The notes beneath the pieces are model-generated. The model saw only the letters and a program-made list of their open reading frames with translations, ran no database searches and was not told the DNA's origin. From Phycisphaerales bacterium UBA7800 (GTDB lineage Bacteria; Planctomycetota; Phycisphaerae; Phycisphaerales; Phycisphaeraceae): a stretch of 64,000 nucleotides of DNA. Location: assembly GCA_002480565.1 (NCBI GenBank), contig DLCK01000034.1, forward strand, positions 5,809 to 69,808. Direction: 5' to 3'. Positions 53,003-61,969 of this stretch are shown here, piece after piece (positions within the stretch are counted from its first letter, which is position 1; every line of letters begins with the position of its first letter). The position numbers and the translations under genes were made by a program.

Positions 53003-53027
53003 TTATTACCGTCCAGTAATGTAATAA
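53003..53027. promoter_or_regulatory. Candidate palindromic operator before the plus-strand pseudopilin
   Basis: TTATTAC (53003-53009) and GTAATAA (53021-53027) are perfect inverted repeats around 11 bases, with an inner TTAC/GTAA pair. It lies 127 bases before the pseudopilin start and may bind the regulator at 51919. Confidence 0.45.
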
Positions 53028-53153
53028 TCCGACTGATAGGTGTCGGTAATACCAATTGAATGAGTTATTTTTTAAACACACGGCTATAGACCATGTGTGC
53101 GCGATCGGTATACATCAATATCAATTGTAAGTATTAGTAGAAAGGTCATCTGT

Positions 53154-53939
53154 ATGACACGAAGAACCATAATAAACGGGTTTACACTCATCGAGTTATT
53201 GGTTGTGATTTCAATTATCAGCCTGCTCATTGCCATCCTCCTGCCAGCATTGGCTAAGGCGCGTGAGTCGGCACGTGGCGTGGCCTGTCTAACCAATGTC
53301 AAGCAGTTCGGCGTGGTGCTTGCTGTCTATCAGAATGAGTCCAACAATCAGCATTTTCCCGCACGCATTGCTGACACTGGACAGGATCGTTGGCTAGAAC
53401 CGATGCGACGTCTGCTGCAAAGTTCCAAGAATGCCATTCAAATCCTGGACTGTCCCAGTGACAACTGGCAAGGGCAGACACGATGGGGTGATCCACGATG
53501 GGGTAAATATCGACTCGACAAAGTCTATTCTTCAGACCAATTGCCAAGCCGCGTACGATTCAGCTACGGGATCAATGAATACACCACACGCCCGGCAACG
53601 ACCTCACCTGCATCAACCTCCAGTCCCAGTCCCAACGATTACTACAATCTGGCAGATACCGCATATTTAGCTGACTGCACCGCATTCACATTTAATCGCA
53701 ATGGCAATAACGACATCATGAAGCGAATCACACATGCTAACTATGAAGGTGTGTATGCGGAAAACGATGGATTGGCCTACAACGATAAAACGCTCGCTCG
53801 ACACAACGGTGCCAACAACATCCTCTTTATGGATGGCCATGGAGAAATGGCTTCTGCCAATCGAGCCTACGGGTGTCTGATCAAGGCAGATGAAAGTCGG
53901 ACCGGCTTTACCTTTGCATCAACGTATCTGGTTGATTAA
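53154..53939 (+). CDS. Prepilin-like protein (pseudopilin), locus 2, plus-strand cassette
   Basis: A 261-residue pseudopilin. The start at 53154 is set by AAAGG eight bases upstream. The prepilin leader is N-G-F-T-L-I-E-L-L with a hydrophobic helix at about 10-33. The C-terminal region carries the canonical A-R-H-x9-M-D-G-H motif of the H-X9-DG family. A Ser/Thr/Pro-rich stretch (about 160-175: T-T-S-P-A-S-T-S-S-P-S-P) looks like a flexible or glycosylated loop. It is placed 164 bases after the regulator and 114 before the glycoside hydrolase. Confidence 0.92.
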   Translation: MTRRTIINGFTLIELLVVISIISLLIAILLPALAKARESARGVACLTNVKQFGVVLAVYQNESNNQHFPARIADTGQDRWLEPMRRLLQSSKNAIQILDCPSDNWQGQTRWGDPRWGKYRLDKVYSSDQLPSRVRFSYGINEYTTRPATTSPASTSSPSPNDYYNLADTAYLADCTAFTFNRNGNNDIMKRITHANYEGVYAENDGLAYNDKTLARHNGANNILFMDGHGEMASANRAYGCLIKADESRTGFTFASTYLVD

Positions 53940-54006
53940 GACATCTGTCTTATTGATCCTGATTGGTTTAAGTAAATTGAAAATATAGCACTGCTATTAA
54001 AACGAC

Positions 54007-54024
54007 AGTTGTCATATGTCAACT
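54007..54024. promoter_or_regulatory. Near-perfect 18-bp palindrome before the plus-strand hydrolase
   Basis: AGTTGTCATATGTCAACT is self-complementary except at two symmetric T-T positions. It ends 29 bases before the ATG at 54054, typical for a repressor site. A small TAGCA-C-TGCTA repeat lies just upstream. Confidence 0.5.
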
Positions 54025-54053
54025 AATTGATTCTATAAATGGAGTTTTTTGAA

Positions 54054-55550
54054 ATGAGAGTTTGTATCAATACTTTGTTATGCCTTGCCTTGCTATGGAT
54101 TCAGGTTGATATTGCATCAGCCAAACCCAAGCTTCCCAAGGAACATACCGACTTCACGGTCAAACAACTCAAGCAGCGTCCCATCTCTACGCACTTTGGT
54201 GTCTGTACGCATCTGCATCGAGAAAAACACGGCTGGTCCGATGAGATGCTCCCCATGATTCGCAATATGGGCATGAGTACGTATCGGGAAGCGGTACAGT
54301 GGAAAGAAGTCGAGAAGACCAAGGGCGTGTACAAAGTACCTGCGTATTCAGATAGACATGTGAACCGTGCAATCGAAATGGGCATGGAGCCCTTAATCAT
54401 TTTTCTCTATGGCAATAAACTCTATGAAAATCCAATGGACCCCGAGGGGTTTGCCAATTACGCCAATCATGTGATCGAACACTTTAAAGGTCGCGTCAAG
54501 TACTTTGAAGTCTTTAACGAACCGAACAACTTTGCGTTTCGCAGTCACCATGGCGGGATGTGGAATGGTATCGGCGAGGAAGGCGAAAAGTATGCCGTAT
54601 GGTTGATCAAGTTTGTCGAGTTTGCCAGCATTGTTACGCAACGGATCAAGGATAAACATCCCGACGCGTTTCTGGTAGGTTACTCGATGAATCCGCCTGC
54701 ACGTCACCATGCCTTTAATTTCCCTGATGCCTGGAAGAATCTGGATGCCATTGCGATTCATCCGTATTCCAAACGCCTGCCACCCGAGCAGCGACTCTAT
54801 GGCGGAGAAGGAATCACCAAACGTGATGGTGTCAAGACAGCAGACGATGATCACAGTGTCGAATCGATGATTCGTTTAAACCGTGAAAAACTCGATGCCA
54901 TGGGTTTGGAGCATGTGAAAATATGGGTCACCGAAGCGGGCAATCAAACGTCTTTGATGCTCAAACCCAGAGGCAACTTTGCCAGCTACAACGAATTGAC
55001 ACAAGCTGCTTATAACACTCGCAAAGCCATAATCTGTCTAAGCAATGGCGTCGAGAAGTTCTATTACTATGATTACTATGATGATGGTAATGATATCCAT
55101 AATCCAGCCCATAATTTCGGACTCCTTAAACGTGACTATTCACCCAAGCAGGCTTTTATTGCCGCACAGCGACTCAATGAATTGCTTTACGACAAAGTCA
55201 CACCAACCAAGATCAAAGTTGATGTGGAGCGTCTGGCGCCATGGCCGTCAGATGGCGAGGTCTATCACGATGAAACAAACTTTGCCTACCTCAACACGCC
55301 ACAGGTCCACAGCTTTACGCGCAAAGATGGCAGCAGCATTGTCTTTGTCTGGCGTCCGGGGCGTGTGTACGGTGATCGCCAGGAAGAACTGACTCATCTG
55401 ACTATAAGCGATGTCAAAGGGTCGCTCGTTGAGACCGGTCGCTTGGTTACCGGAGAAAAGCTTCAACTCAAAACCACGGTTGAAAATGACCAGTTAACAA
55501 TCAAGATGGCACCTTATGGTTCAGATCCGTTGTACTTGATATTCAAGTAA
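54054..55550 (+). CDS. Secreted glycoside hydrolase, clan GH-A-type (GH39/GH5-like)
   Basis: A 498-residue protein with a signal peptide (about 1-24, ending A-S-A-K). The TIM barrel has the acid/base Glu in F-E-V-F-N-E-P-N-N (about 160) and the nucleophile candidate in I-W-V-T-E-A-G-N (about 297), with Y-R-E-A-V-Q-W near strand 2; a beta-rich C-terminal domain follows. The N-E-P and T-E-x-G pattern fits clan GH-A, near GH39 or GH5. The ATG at 54054 is preferred because GGAG (54041-54044) is nine bases upstream; an ATG at 54039 would sit on that site. It is the last gene of the plus-strand cassette. Confidence 0.86.
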   Translation: MRVCINTLLCLALLWIQVDIASAKPKLPKEHTDFTVKQLKQRPISTHFGVCTHLHREKHGWSDEMLPMIRNMGMSTYREAVQWKEVEKTKGVYKVPAYSDRHVNRAIEMGMEPLIIFLYGNKLYENPMDPEGFANYANHVIEHFKGRVKYFEVFNEPNNFAFRSHHGGMWNGIGEEGEKYAVWLIKFVEFASIVTQRIKDKHPDAFLVGYSMNPPARHHAFNFPDAWKNLDAIAIHPYSKRLPPEQRLYGGEGITKRDGVKTADDDHSVESMIRLNREKLDAMGLEHVKIWVTEAGNQTSLMLKPRGNFASYNELTQAAYNTRKAIICLSNGVEKFYYYDYYDDGNDIHNPAHNFGLLKRDYSPKQAFIAAQRLNELLYDKVTPTKIKVDVERLAPWPSDGEVYHDETNFAYLNTPQVHSFTRKDGSSIVFVWRPGRVYGDRQEELTHLTISDVKGSLVETGRLVTGEKLQLKTTVENDQLTIKMAPYGSDPLYLIFK

Positions 55551-55578
55551 TCAATCATGATGTTATCTATGTCCATAA

Positions 55579-55617
55579 AACAACCCCCATGCACCGGGAG
55601 GGCGCATGGGGGTTGTT
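55579..55617. terminator. Bidirectional terminator
   Basis: AACAACCCCCATGC (55579-55592) pairs with GCATGGGGGTTGTT (55604-55617), flanked by A-rich sequence on the left and ATTTT on the right. It separates the hydrolase gene from the convergent porin gene. Confidence 0.92.
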
Positions 55618-55646
55618 ATTTTAATCATGATATCAACTGTTCAGAT

Positions 55647-57029
55647 TTAGAAGAGCAGTTGGAATTGGCTGCGAAGGACGAAGATGTCGTCATTGTTCGC
55701 TGAGCTGCCACTGCCGGTCATACCCAGATTGCTGGTGCCCGGATCGTTGCCGAAGTTGTTTGCCACGACGTCACCGTCATAGACCCAGATCAGGTCGGTG
55801 GAGAACTTGGCGTTGTGGCCACGGATGTACCAGTTAAAGCCAACGGTCACTGCCTGCAGTTCGTTGAGCGTCACTGAGTCGTAGTCGAGATATTCCCAGC
55901 GGACAAACGGTTCGAGCTTGTCGGGGATGATCATGTAACCGGCTTCGACGAGCAGGCCCTGCATGGTCTGGTCGGGAGTGGTGGCTTCGTCATAGGCAAT
56001 GTTGCCACCCATGTAAGCGATGAACAGACCCAGGCCGTTGGATTCCAATGAACCGTCAACCGTCCACGCCAGATAGTCGGCTGCATGTTTGGCTTCGGCG
56101 GCATCCACGTTGTGGGCATCACCGGTTTGATAGTGGACGGCACCACCGACAAACAGACCAAGCTCATCCTTGGACCATGTGCTGGTGTCGGACCACTGCT
56201 TCCAGTCGCCAGCGAGTTTCAGATCCACACGTGCTGAGAAGGCGACTTCCACGTAGTCTGCGCCGATGGTTGAGAATTCTTCATCGACACCGTCGTTGAT
56301 GGAGAAGCTTGCACGCAGGTTTTCACCTTTGTAGTTGAGTTGGACCATTTCCGAGTAGTCCATGGTGAAGAACTCGGTGACCAGGCCGCGGTCAACTGCC
56401 ATTTGCTTCGAGGAGCTGATGAGTTCCTGACGGAGGAATGGGATTTTGATGAGGCCGAATTTCACATCCCAACCGTTGCCGAAGTTGTAGCCCATGAAGG
56501 GACCTTCAGCGGAGACTGAGCCTGAGGAACCTGAGCCGATGAGAGTGATACCGTAGGTGATTTTAGGGTTGCCGACGTGGCCTTTGAATTTGACCTTCAT
56601 GCGTCGGAATTGAAAGCCGGTGTCATCTTCGTCAGCGGCGTTGTCCTGGCTGTTCCAGATGTGTCGGAACTGGAAGTGTCCAGCAAGGTTCAGGGCGAAG
56701 CTTCCATCTTCGGATGCCAGGAAGAAGCTCTTGCCGTTGTGACCTGCGGACAAGCCACTTTCAAGGAGACTGGCGCGGGTGTCGGCATCAGCGAGGACTT
56801 CTTGAACCAGGCTTTTGACTTCGGCAGCTCGCTGTTCATTGAGCCAGTTTTGGCCGTTGGCTTGTTGGAGCTTGGCGATCTGAGCATTTTGTGCCTGGAG
56901 TTGCCGTTGCATCTGTTGCATCTCTTGACGCATTTGAGCCATGGATTGTTCGGTGGTCTGGGCAAACAGACTGCTGGTCAAGACACACGTAAAGACCAGT
57001 GCTGTAACAAATTGGGATAGACGTTTCAC
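55647..57029 (-). CDS. Outer-membrane porin, phosphate-selective OprP/OprO-like
   Basis: A 460-residue porin. The GTG at 57029 (with GAGG six bases upstream) gives a proper signal peptide V-K-R-L-S-Q-F-V-T-A-L-V-F...A-Q; the frame runs upstream without use. After it, a coiled coil rich in Gln (about 28-60: M-A-Q-M-R-Q-E-M-Q-Q-M) is followed by a 16-18 strand barrel with G-H-F-Q-F-R-H, F-R-R-M-K-V-K-F-K-G, K-F-G-L-I-K-I-P-F-L-R-Q-E and a terminal Q-F-Q-L-L-F. These are features of the OprP family and of planctomycete and verrucomicrobial porins generally. Substrate selectivity is not certain. It is convergent with the hydrolase gene, and the GH113-like gene lies upstream on the same strand. 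Confidence 0.88.
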   Translation of the reverse strand: MKRLSQFVTALVFTCVLTSSLFAQTTEQSMAQMRQEMQQMQRQLQAQNAQIAKLQQANGQNWLNEQRAAEVKSLVQEVLADADTRASLLESGLSAGHNGKSFFLASEDGSFALNLAGHFQFRHIWNSQDNAADEDDTGFQFRRMKVKFKGHVGNPKITYGITLIGSGSSGSVSAEGPFMGYNFGNGWDVKFGLIKIPFLRQELISSSKQMAVDRGLVTEFFTMDYSEMVQLNYKGENLRASFSINDGVDEEFSTIGADYVEVAFSARVDLKLAGDWKQWSDTSTWSKDELGLFVGGAVHYQTGDAHNVDAAEAKHAADYLAWTVDGSLESNGLGLFIAYMGGNIAYDEATTPDQTMQGLLVEAGYMIIPDKLEPFVRWEYLDYDSVTLNELQAVTVGFNWYIRGHNAKFSTDLIWVYDGDVVANNFGNDPGTSNLGMTGSGSSANNDDIFVLRSQFQLLF

Positions 57030-57167
57030 ATTTACCTCGTTTCGTGAAAATACGGACAGTCCACCAGAATGACGAGGGGTTAAACAAAAGTCAAATTTAT
57101 ATTTTGTATGGATCGAGTTTTCCACCATGTGTTGTTGTGCATGGCTTTGAATGTTTGGAACTGTGGT

Positions 57168-58316
57168 TTAATTCACAGGATTACGGTGCAGCCATTTGCG
57201 GATGATCGGCTGGGCGGGTTTGCCCCAGACGCCGTAGCCTGGATCGGTTGGGCCACCGTTGTAGGGATCCCATGTATAGAAAATCACACCCGCAAATCCG
57301 TTGGCAGGCGTCGGTGCGTAGGGGCGGATGAGTTGCCCCCAACTGTCACAGAATGACTGGTATCCAATGGCCTGAATCTGCGGGGTCACCGGAGCTTTGC
57401 CATCAGGTACATAGTTCCACGGGTCTTTGAGTCCCCAGGGAAGACATGGGTAACCAAGTTCGGTGATGAGGATGGGCTTGTGGATATCACGCGCAAAATC
57501 ACTGAGCGATGTCTGAATGGTTTGCCAGCGTTTGCCGAGTTGTTGTTGCAATTGCTCATCGGATTTGTAGTGCGTATCAGGATCGATTGTATCACTGGTC
57601 AAATTCCAATAGCCACTGATGCCCACGTAGTCGAGGCGATCCCAAAAGCCGGGGACATGATAGTGATCCCAGTTGGTGGCATAGAGCAATTGGCCATGAT
57701 AGACGTTGCGGATTTCGGCAATGAGTTTGACCCAGCGATGGGTTTGCATCTCCGTGGATAGCAACTCCGAACCAACACACAGGACATCGACTTTCGCGCG
57801 TTGAGCGAGGTTGGCAAAGTGACGCATCGTGACACTGTAGCTGTCCCACCATGCATCCCAGTTGTCCGGTGAGATCTTGCCCCGCCATTCATTACCACGT
57901 GGCTTGGTGAACAGGATCGTGGGCATCAGCAGTGTCTTGAGTTGGCGACTCTGCGCGTATTTGAGAATTTTAAGAAGCTGCGGCGTTTCCGGACATCGAC
58001 CGGGGCGATTGGGCATGGTGATGTGCGTTGATGAGCCGTCGACTTGAAATGCCGGGGTGAGGACTTGCAGACTGTTGCATCCCATGTCCGCGACCATGTC
58101 GATCGCGCGAAGGTACTTGGGCAGTTGCTCAGTGTAATGAACGTTTAAGCTAAAGCCCACCACTTGTCGGTGATCCAGCGATTGGTGTTTGTTTACCGGG
58201 GGAACCCATGCAGCAGGTGTCTGTGGAGGCGTATCCAACGGAGCGATCAACGCGCCAAGGATGGCCAGCAGTTGCAAGGCCACTGCAAATAAACCCAGAT
58301 GAGTGGGGCGGAGCAT
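57168..58316 (-). CDS. Glycoside hydrolase, GH113-like TIM barrel with N-terminal membrane anchor
   Basis: A 382-residue protein with an uncleaved-looking N-terminal hydrophobic segment (about 9-28) and a TIM barrel. V-G-F-S-L-N-V-H-Y, D-M-G-C-N-S-L-Q-V, C-V-G-S-E-L-L-S-T-E (acid/base Glu) and P-I-L-I-T-E-L-G-Y-P (nucleophile Glu) match GH113 beta-mannanase-like enzymes of clan GH-A. Near the end is F-Y-T-W-D-P-Y-N-G-G. It starts six bases after the stop of the large upstream gene, so both are in one unit. Mannan specificity is a family-level guess. Confidence 0.86.
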   Translation of the reverse strand: MLRPTHLGLFAVALQLLAILGALIAPLDTPPQTPAAWVPPVNKHQSLDHRQVVGFSLNVHYTEQLPKYLRAIDMVADMGCNSLQVLTPAFQVDGSSTHITMPNRPGRCPETPQLLKILKYAQSRQLKTLLMPTILFTKPRGNEWRGKISPDNWDAWWDSYSVTMRHFANLAQRAKVDVLCVGSELLSTEMQTHRWVKLIAEIRNVYHGQLLYATNWDHYHVPGFWDRLDYVGISGYWNLTSDTIDPDTHYKSDEQLQQQLGKRWQTIQTSLSDFARDIHKPILITELGYPCLPWGLKDPWNYVPDGKAPVTPQIQAIGYQSFCDSWGQLIRPYAPTPANGFAGVIFYTWDPYNGGPTDPGYGVWGKPAQPIIRKWLHRNPVN

Positions 58317-58321
58317 CTGGA

Positions 58322-60334
58322 TCAGAAGCCTTCCGGCGGGGCGTTCATCCCCGGATCATCCATGCCCGGACCACCCATGCCTGGATCGCGCATTCTTCGC
58401 GGATCGTTGCGCTGTTGACCATCAGGGCGGGGTGTGTTGGGATCGGTGGTTTCGACCGGCTTGGGAAACAGAGGCTCGAGAATCAGCTGCGCATCGCCTC
58501 GCATGTAAGCGATCGTCTCCAGCGGTAAGTTAAGCCGTGTCTGCACAGCAGCGTCATATGTCTTGAAACTCAGGCTAAAGGGAGTCAGAAGACTGGGGAA
58601 AACCGGATCGTGTTCTTGCTTGCCCATCAACAGTTCAATGAGCATATGCGTCGCACGCATGCCAGAGAGCATGTTCAGATGCAGTTGGCCTGACGCGTTG
58701 TCAATACCGTTCTCACGAGCCTTGACAATCATGGCAGACATACCCAGGCCGTTTCCTTCGGGGGTGTTGAGTCCCGTGAGAATGTCTTTGATAAGTTGGG
58801 CGTCGGTCACTGTGGTGAGGATTACCGTATTGGCATCCACTGCGGCGATATAGCCTTCCTGATTGTTGAGTCCTAGCACCATCATGCGTCGAGAGACGTC
58901 ATTCATCTTTGCCAACATCTGCATGGGCATGTTGTATTGCAATTGGAACTGTGCGACTTTGGCGCGATCATCCGAAAGAGCGTTGGCGGCAAAAGTGCTC
59001 ATCACCACCACGCGAGGACGTGAGTCGGTTTCGAGGGTTTCGCCCTTGAGCATCTTGCCCATGGGGTGGCTTTTGCCGTTGGCATCGTTGAGGAACTTCT
59101 CAAAACCACTGACAAATTGCTGAGCGTCGTCCACCTTGAGTACGAATGCCGAGTTCATCACCCGAGTCCCCAAGCCGATTGAACCTTGTGGTGCATAGAA
59201 GGCTTGCGAGACATCCTGAATTTGAGCAAGTAAAGGTGAAGCCTGTTTGACGAGGGACACAAACCAGGCACCATCCGCTCCGAGCTGGTCGGCAGCATCA
59301 TCGACGATCCCTTTGATTTTCAGCTGTTTGAGATTACTGTCAAAACCGTAAAGATACGCACGGCGTGGCAAGCGGCTGAGTAATTGGCTAGCTTGAGTTT
59401 GGCCAGTGATTCGCGATGCCATGGTGGAGCCGGGTTTGAATTGAAAAGCAAGGTCGATATTCAGGCTCTGTTCATGTGTGCCCAGTCCCATGACGATTGT
59501 CTTGGCATCCTTAACCAGGCGGAGCATTGCAGCGTTGTACAGTCCTGAAAAATACTTGCTGTTACTCATTTCATCTTCCAAAGGTTTGGGCGCAGCATCG
59601 GGGGCCGGTGCCTTTTTGAAGATATCAATAAGTTGTTGGTAGCCTTGTTCAGAAATGTTCTTGGGTTGGAGAATGACACTGATACTGTTTTGCATCAACG
59701 TCTGTGATCCGGTGGGACCAAGCAGTTGTGTCAACGCACCGCGGGTCATGCCTGGTTTATAGTCTTCGACCATCTTTTTATTGGCACTGATGATCGCGTA
59801 ACCGTTGTGTACCTTGGAATAGGCGCCTTGCCCGTTGGGAAGTCTCAAGGTCGCGATCAAGTCGTCGGCTGTCCCGCCGAAATTGGCTGCAAACTCTGCG
59901 TAGTCCGACACAGGAATCATCACAATGAATTGCGGCTTGGGGCCGGACTGGGGTTGTGTGCCGCTTCCCGCCGGAGCCGTGAGTAGACTTTGAACATTTT
60001 GAACCACCAGGAACAGCGACCCATTGCCGTTGACACCACGATCCATGCCCATCGCGCGTTTGAACTCGGTGAGCAGATCGGTGAGTCCGGTCATTTGCAG
60101 GTCCAACGCATCGTTGACCATGGCGGCACGGTCACTTAGTGTCCCCATTTCAGGCACGGCAAGGATCATTTCAAACTCGCCCGGTAGCAGGTCAAATGAC
60201 TCAACCAACTGCAATTTCTTGCCAGCAGCGTCATCCTGTGCCATGACCTTTGGGGTCGGCAAGCAGACAACGATGCTTAGCATCAGCAAAGCCAAGGAAG
60301 TCAAATTGCGGGTGGAGAAACAACGTCGAAACAT
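58322..60334 (-). CDS. Large secreted protein of unknown function (planctomycete type)
   Basis: A 670-residue protein with a signal peptide (about 1-33, ending V-M-A-Q). I recognise no catalytic motif. The chain alternates predicted beta and helix, with F-I-V-M-I-P-V-S-D-Y-A-E-F, A-Y-L-Y-G-F-D-S-N and V-V-M-S-T-F-A-A-N. The last 40 or so residues are low complexity and Pro/Asp/Gly/Met-rich (R-D-P-G-M-G-G-P-G-M-D-D-P-G-M), a disordered tail. The start at 60334 has AGGAG; a start at 60394 would move into the spacer. It lies six bases before the GH113-like gene. The general look is that of large planctomycete proteins of unknown role that inspect or bind other secreted proteins. Confidence 0.8.
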   Translation of the reverse strand: MFRRCFSTRNLTSLALLMLSIVVCLPTPKVMAQDDAAGKKLQLVESFDLLPGEFEMILAVPEMGTLSDRAAMVNDALDLQMTGLTDLLTEFKRAMGMDRGVNGNGSLFLVVQNVQSLLTAPAGSGTQPQSGPKPQFIVMIPVSDYAEFAANFGGTADDLIATLRLPNGQGAYSKVHNGYAIISANKKMVEDYKPGMTRGALTQLLGPTGSQTLMQNSISVILQPKNISEQGYQQLIDIFKKAPAPDAAPKPLEDEMSNSKYFSGLYNAAMLRLVKDAKTIVMGLGTHEQSLNIDLAFQFKPGSTMASRITGQTQASQLLSRLPRRAYLYGFDSNLKQLKIKGIVDDAADQLGADGAWFVSLVKQASPLLAQIQDVSQAFYAPQGSIGLGTRVMNSAFVLKVDDAQQFVSGFEKFLNDANGKSHPMGKMLKGETLETDSRPRVVVMSTFAANALSDDRAKVAQFQLQYNMPMQMLAKMNDVSRRMMVLGLNNQEGYIAAVDANTVILTTVTDAQLIKDILTGLNTPEGNGLGMSAMIVKARENGIDNASGQLHLNMLSGMRATHMLIELLMGKQEHDPVFPSLLTPFSLSFKTYDAAVQTRLNLPLETIAYMRGDAQLILEPLFPKPVETTDPNTPRPDGQQRNDPRRMRDPGMGGPGMDDPGMNAPPEGF

Positions 60335-60485
60335 ATTCTGCTCCTGCATGAACGAACCAAGAATTCGGAATCGTACTCCCGACAGATGCGGCATTTAGGC
60401 CACCATGGTTTGCGGGGTCTGCGGGTGAGTCCAATTACTATACACGATTCATTGATTTACGTTTCAAATTTTGCAAGGGATTTGT

Positions 60486-60586
60486 GATTAGGGATTAGGG
60501 ATTAGGGAAATTCAGGTCATCTCACTGTGGTTTTTTCTGACTTTTGGGCTAATCCCCAATCCCTATTCCCTAATCCCTAATCCCTC
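60486..60586. repeat. Inverted pair of GGGATTA tandem repeats, element D
   Basis: The left arm (60486-60508) is GATTAGG repeated three times; the right arm (60546-60586) contains TAATCCC-type heptamers. The arms are about 37 bases apart. It lies 16 bases before the mnmA start, within its probable leader. Confidence 0.88.
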
Positions 60587-60602
60587 CTGTATCATATCCC
60601 TC

Positions 60603-61721
60603 ATGTTACCCGCTAAGCCCAGTAAAATTCTCGTTGCCATGAGTGGTGGCGTGGACAGTTCCGTTGCTGCGTCAATGCTCAAGCAAGCCGGTCACGAAGT
60701 TGTCGGTTGTTTTATGCGCTTAGGCAGTGAGGATTCGGTCGAGGACGGTTATACCTGCGATCCCACCAAAGTCCGCGAAGGTAAGCAGGGCTGCTGCTCA
60801 GTCAATGATGCCGACGATGCCCGTGTGGTCTCCGCGATGCTTGATATCCCGTTTTATGTGCTCAACTTTAGGCAGGACTTCGGGCGGATCATCAATTACT
60901 TTGTTGATGAGTACAATGCTGGCCGCACACCCAATCCATGTGTCCGCTGCAATGATTGGCTCAAGTTTGGCAAGCTGCTCAATTATGCCGACACCATTGA
61001 TGCCGACTATGTAGCGACTGGACATTACGCTCGTGTGGACAATACCGGGCCGATGCCCAAATTGCTCAAAGGCTTGGATAACTCCAAGGATCAAAGCTAC
61101 GTGCTCTTTGGTTCGAAGTTGGATCGACTTCGAAAAATGCTCTTGCCCATCGGCGAAATGGTCAAGCCCGATGTCCGTGCGTATGCTCAGGAGCATCAAT
61201 TGCCGGTCTTTAATAAGCCTGACAGTCAGGAAATCTGCTTCGTCCCTGACAATGACTATGCGCGATTGGTCACGCAGAAGTCGCCCGACACCGTTTCGCC
61301 GGGCAAGGTATTGGATCACGATGGCAAAGAAGTCGGCGACCATCCCGGTCATCAGCATTTCACCATTGGTCAGCGTCGTGGGATCGGAGTTGCCCTGGGC
61401 TATCCAATTTATGTCACCCATCGCGACCCCCAAGCCAACACCATCACAGTGGGGAGCAAAGAAGATTTAATGTCCGTCGGACTCACTGCTTCGCAGACCA
61501 ATTGGCTCATTGACCCGCCAAGTGAAAAATTACGATGCGATGTAAAGATTCGCTACAACTCACCTGCGGTCCCCGGCACGGTTCAGGCGACCGGTGAAGA
61601 TCAACTGGCGGTGACTTTTGACCAGCCCGTCGAAGCGGTCACCGCAGGACAAGCCGTCGTGTGCTATCTCGGTGAGCAATGTGTCGGGGGCGGTTGGATC
61701 GACGAAGCAATCTCGGCATAA
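60603..61721 (+). CDS. mnmA: tRNA-specific 2-thiouridylase MnmA
   Basis: A 372-residue enzyme that thiolates U34 of tRNA Lys, Glu and Gln. The PP-loop is M-S-G-G-V-D-S-S (13-20); the catalytic Cys pair is in N-P-C-V-R-C-N (about 113) and S-Q-E-I-C-F-V (about 212); the barrel domain has H-F-T-I-G-Q-R-R-G. The region after the PP loop has an insertion with C-D-P and G-C-C-S-V-N-D-A-D-D-A-R, as found in some PVC-group and other bacterial MnmA proteins. No ribosome site is evident before ATG 60603, which lies just after repeat element D, so the leader may be unusual. Confidence 0.97.
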   Translation: MLPAKPSKILVAMSGGVDSSVAASMLKQAGHEVVGCFMRLGSEDSVEDGYTCDPTKVREGKQGCCSVNDADDARVVSAMLDIPFYVLNFRQDFGRIINYFVDEYNAGRTPNPCVRCNDWLKFGKLLNYADTIDADYVATGHYARVDNTGPMPKLLKGLDNSKDQSYVLFGSKLDRLRKMLLPIGEMVKPDVRAYAQEHQLPVFNKPDSQEICFVPDNDYARLVTQKSPDTVSPGKVLDHDGKEVGDHPGHQHFTIGQRRGIGVALGYPIYVTHRDPQANTITVGSKEDLMSVGLTASQTNWLIDPPSEKLRCDVKIRYNSPAVPGTVQATGEDQLAVTFDQPVEAVTAGQAVVCYLGEQCVGGGWIDEAISA

Positions 61722-61969
61722 ATGAATTGCGTGTTGGCAATGCAAAATGCAGACAAAATCCAATCCAATGCCCAATAACCATGCAGTTGCGGTCGTGTAA
61801 CAATATTGGTCTCACATTTGCTTAACCATTTTTTATTCTGGGCTTGCGACCGATAGCCATTGGATTTCGGGTATAACAAGAATAGACGAATCCCGCCAAC
61901 GTCTTTATGCCGATGATTTTCTCGACATCCGATGATGGATTCGCAAGAACAAAACCTAAAGGAAACCTC
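61722..61969. other. Intergenic region with hairpin
   Basis: Nothing gene-like. A small ATTGC-GTGTTG-GCAAT hairpin is at 61728-61743, and a TGG-N10-GC pattern with TTGCT at 61807-61822 resembles a weak sigma-54 promoter before sthA. Confidence 0.4.

Noticed and set aside
61807..61822. Sigma-54 promoter (TGG-N10-GC) before sthA
   Set aside because: Only the GG/GC spacing and the TTGCT end fit; the -24 box lacks the CACG part. Too weak to call.
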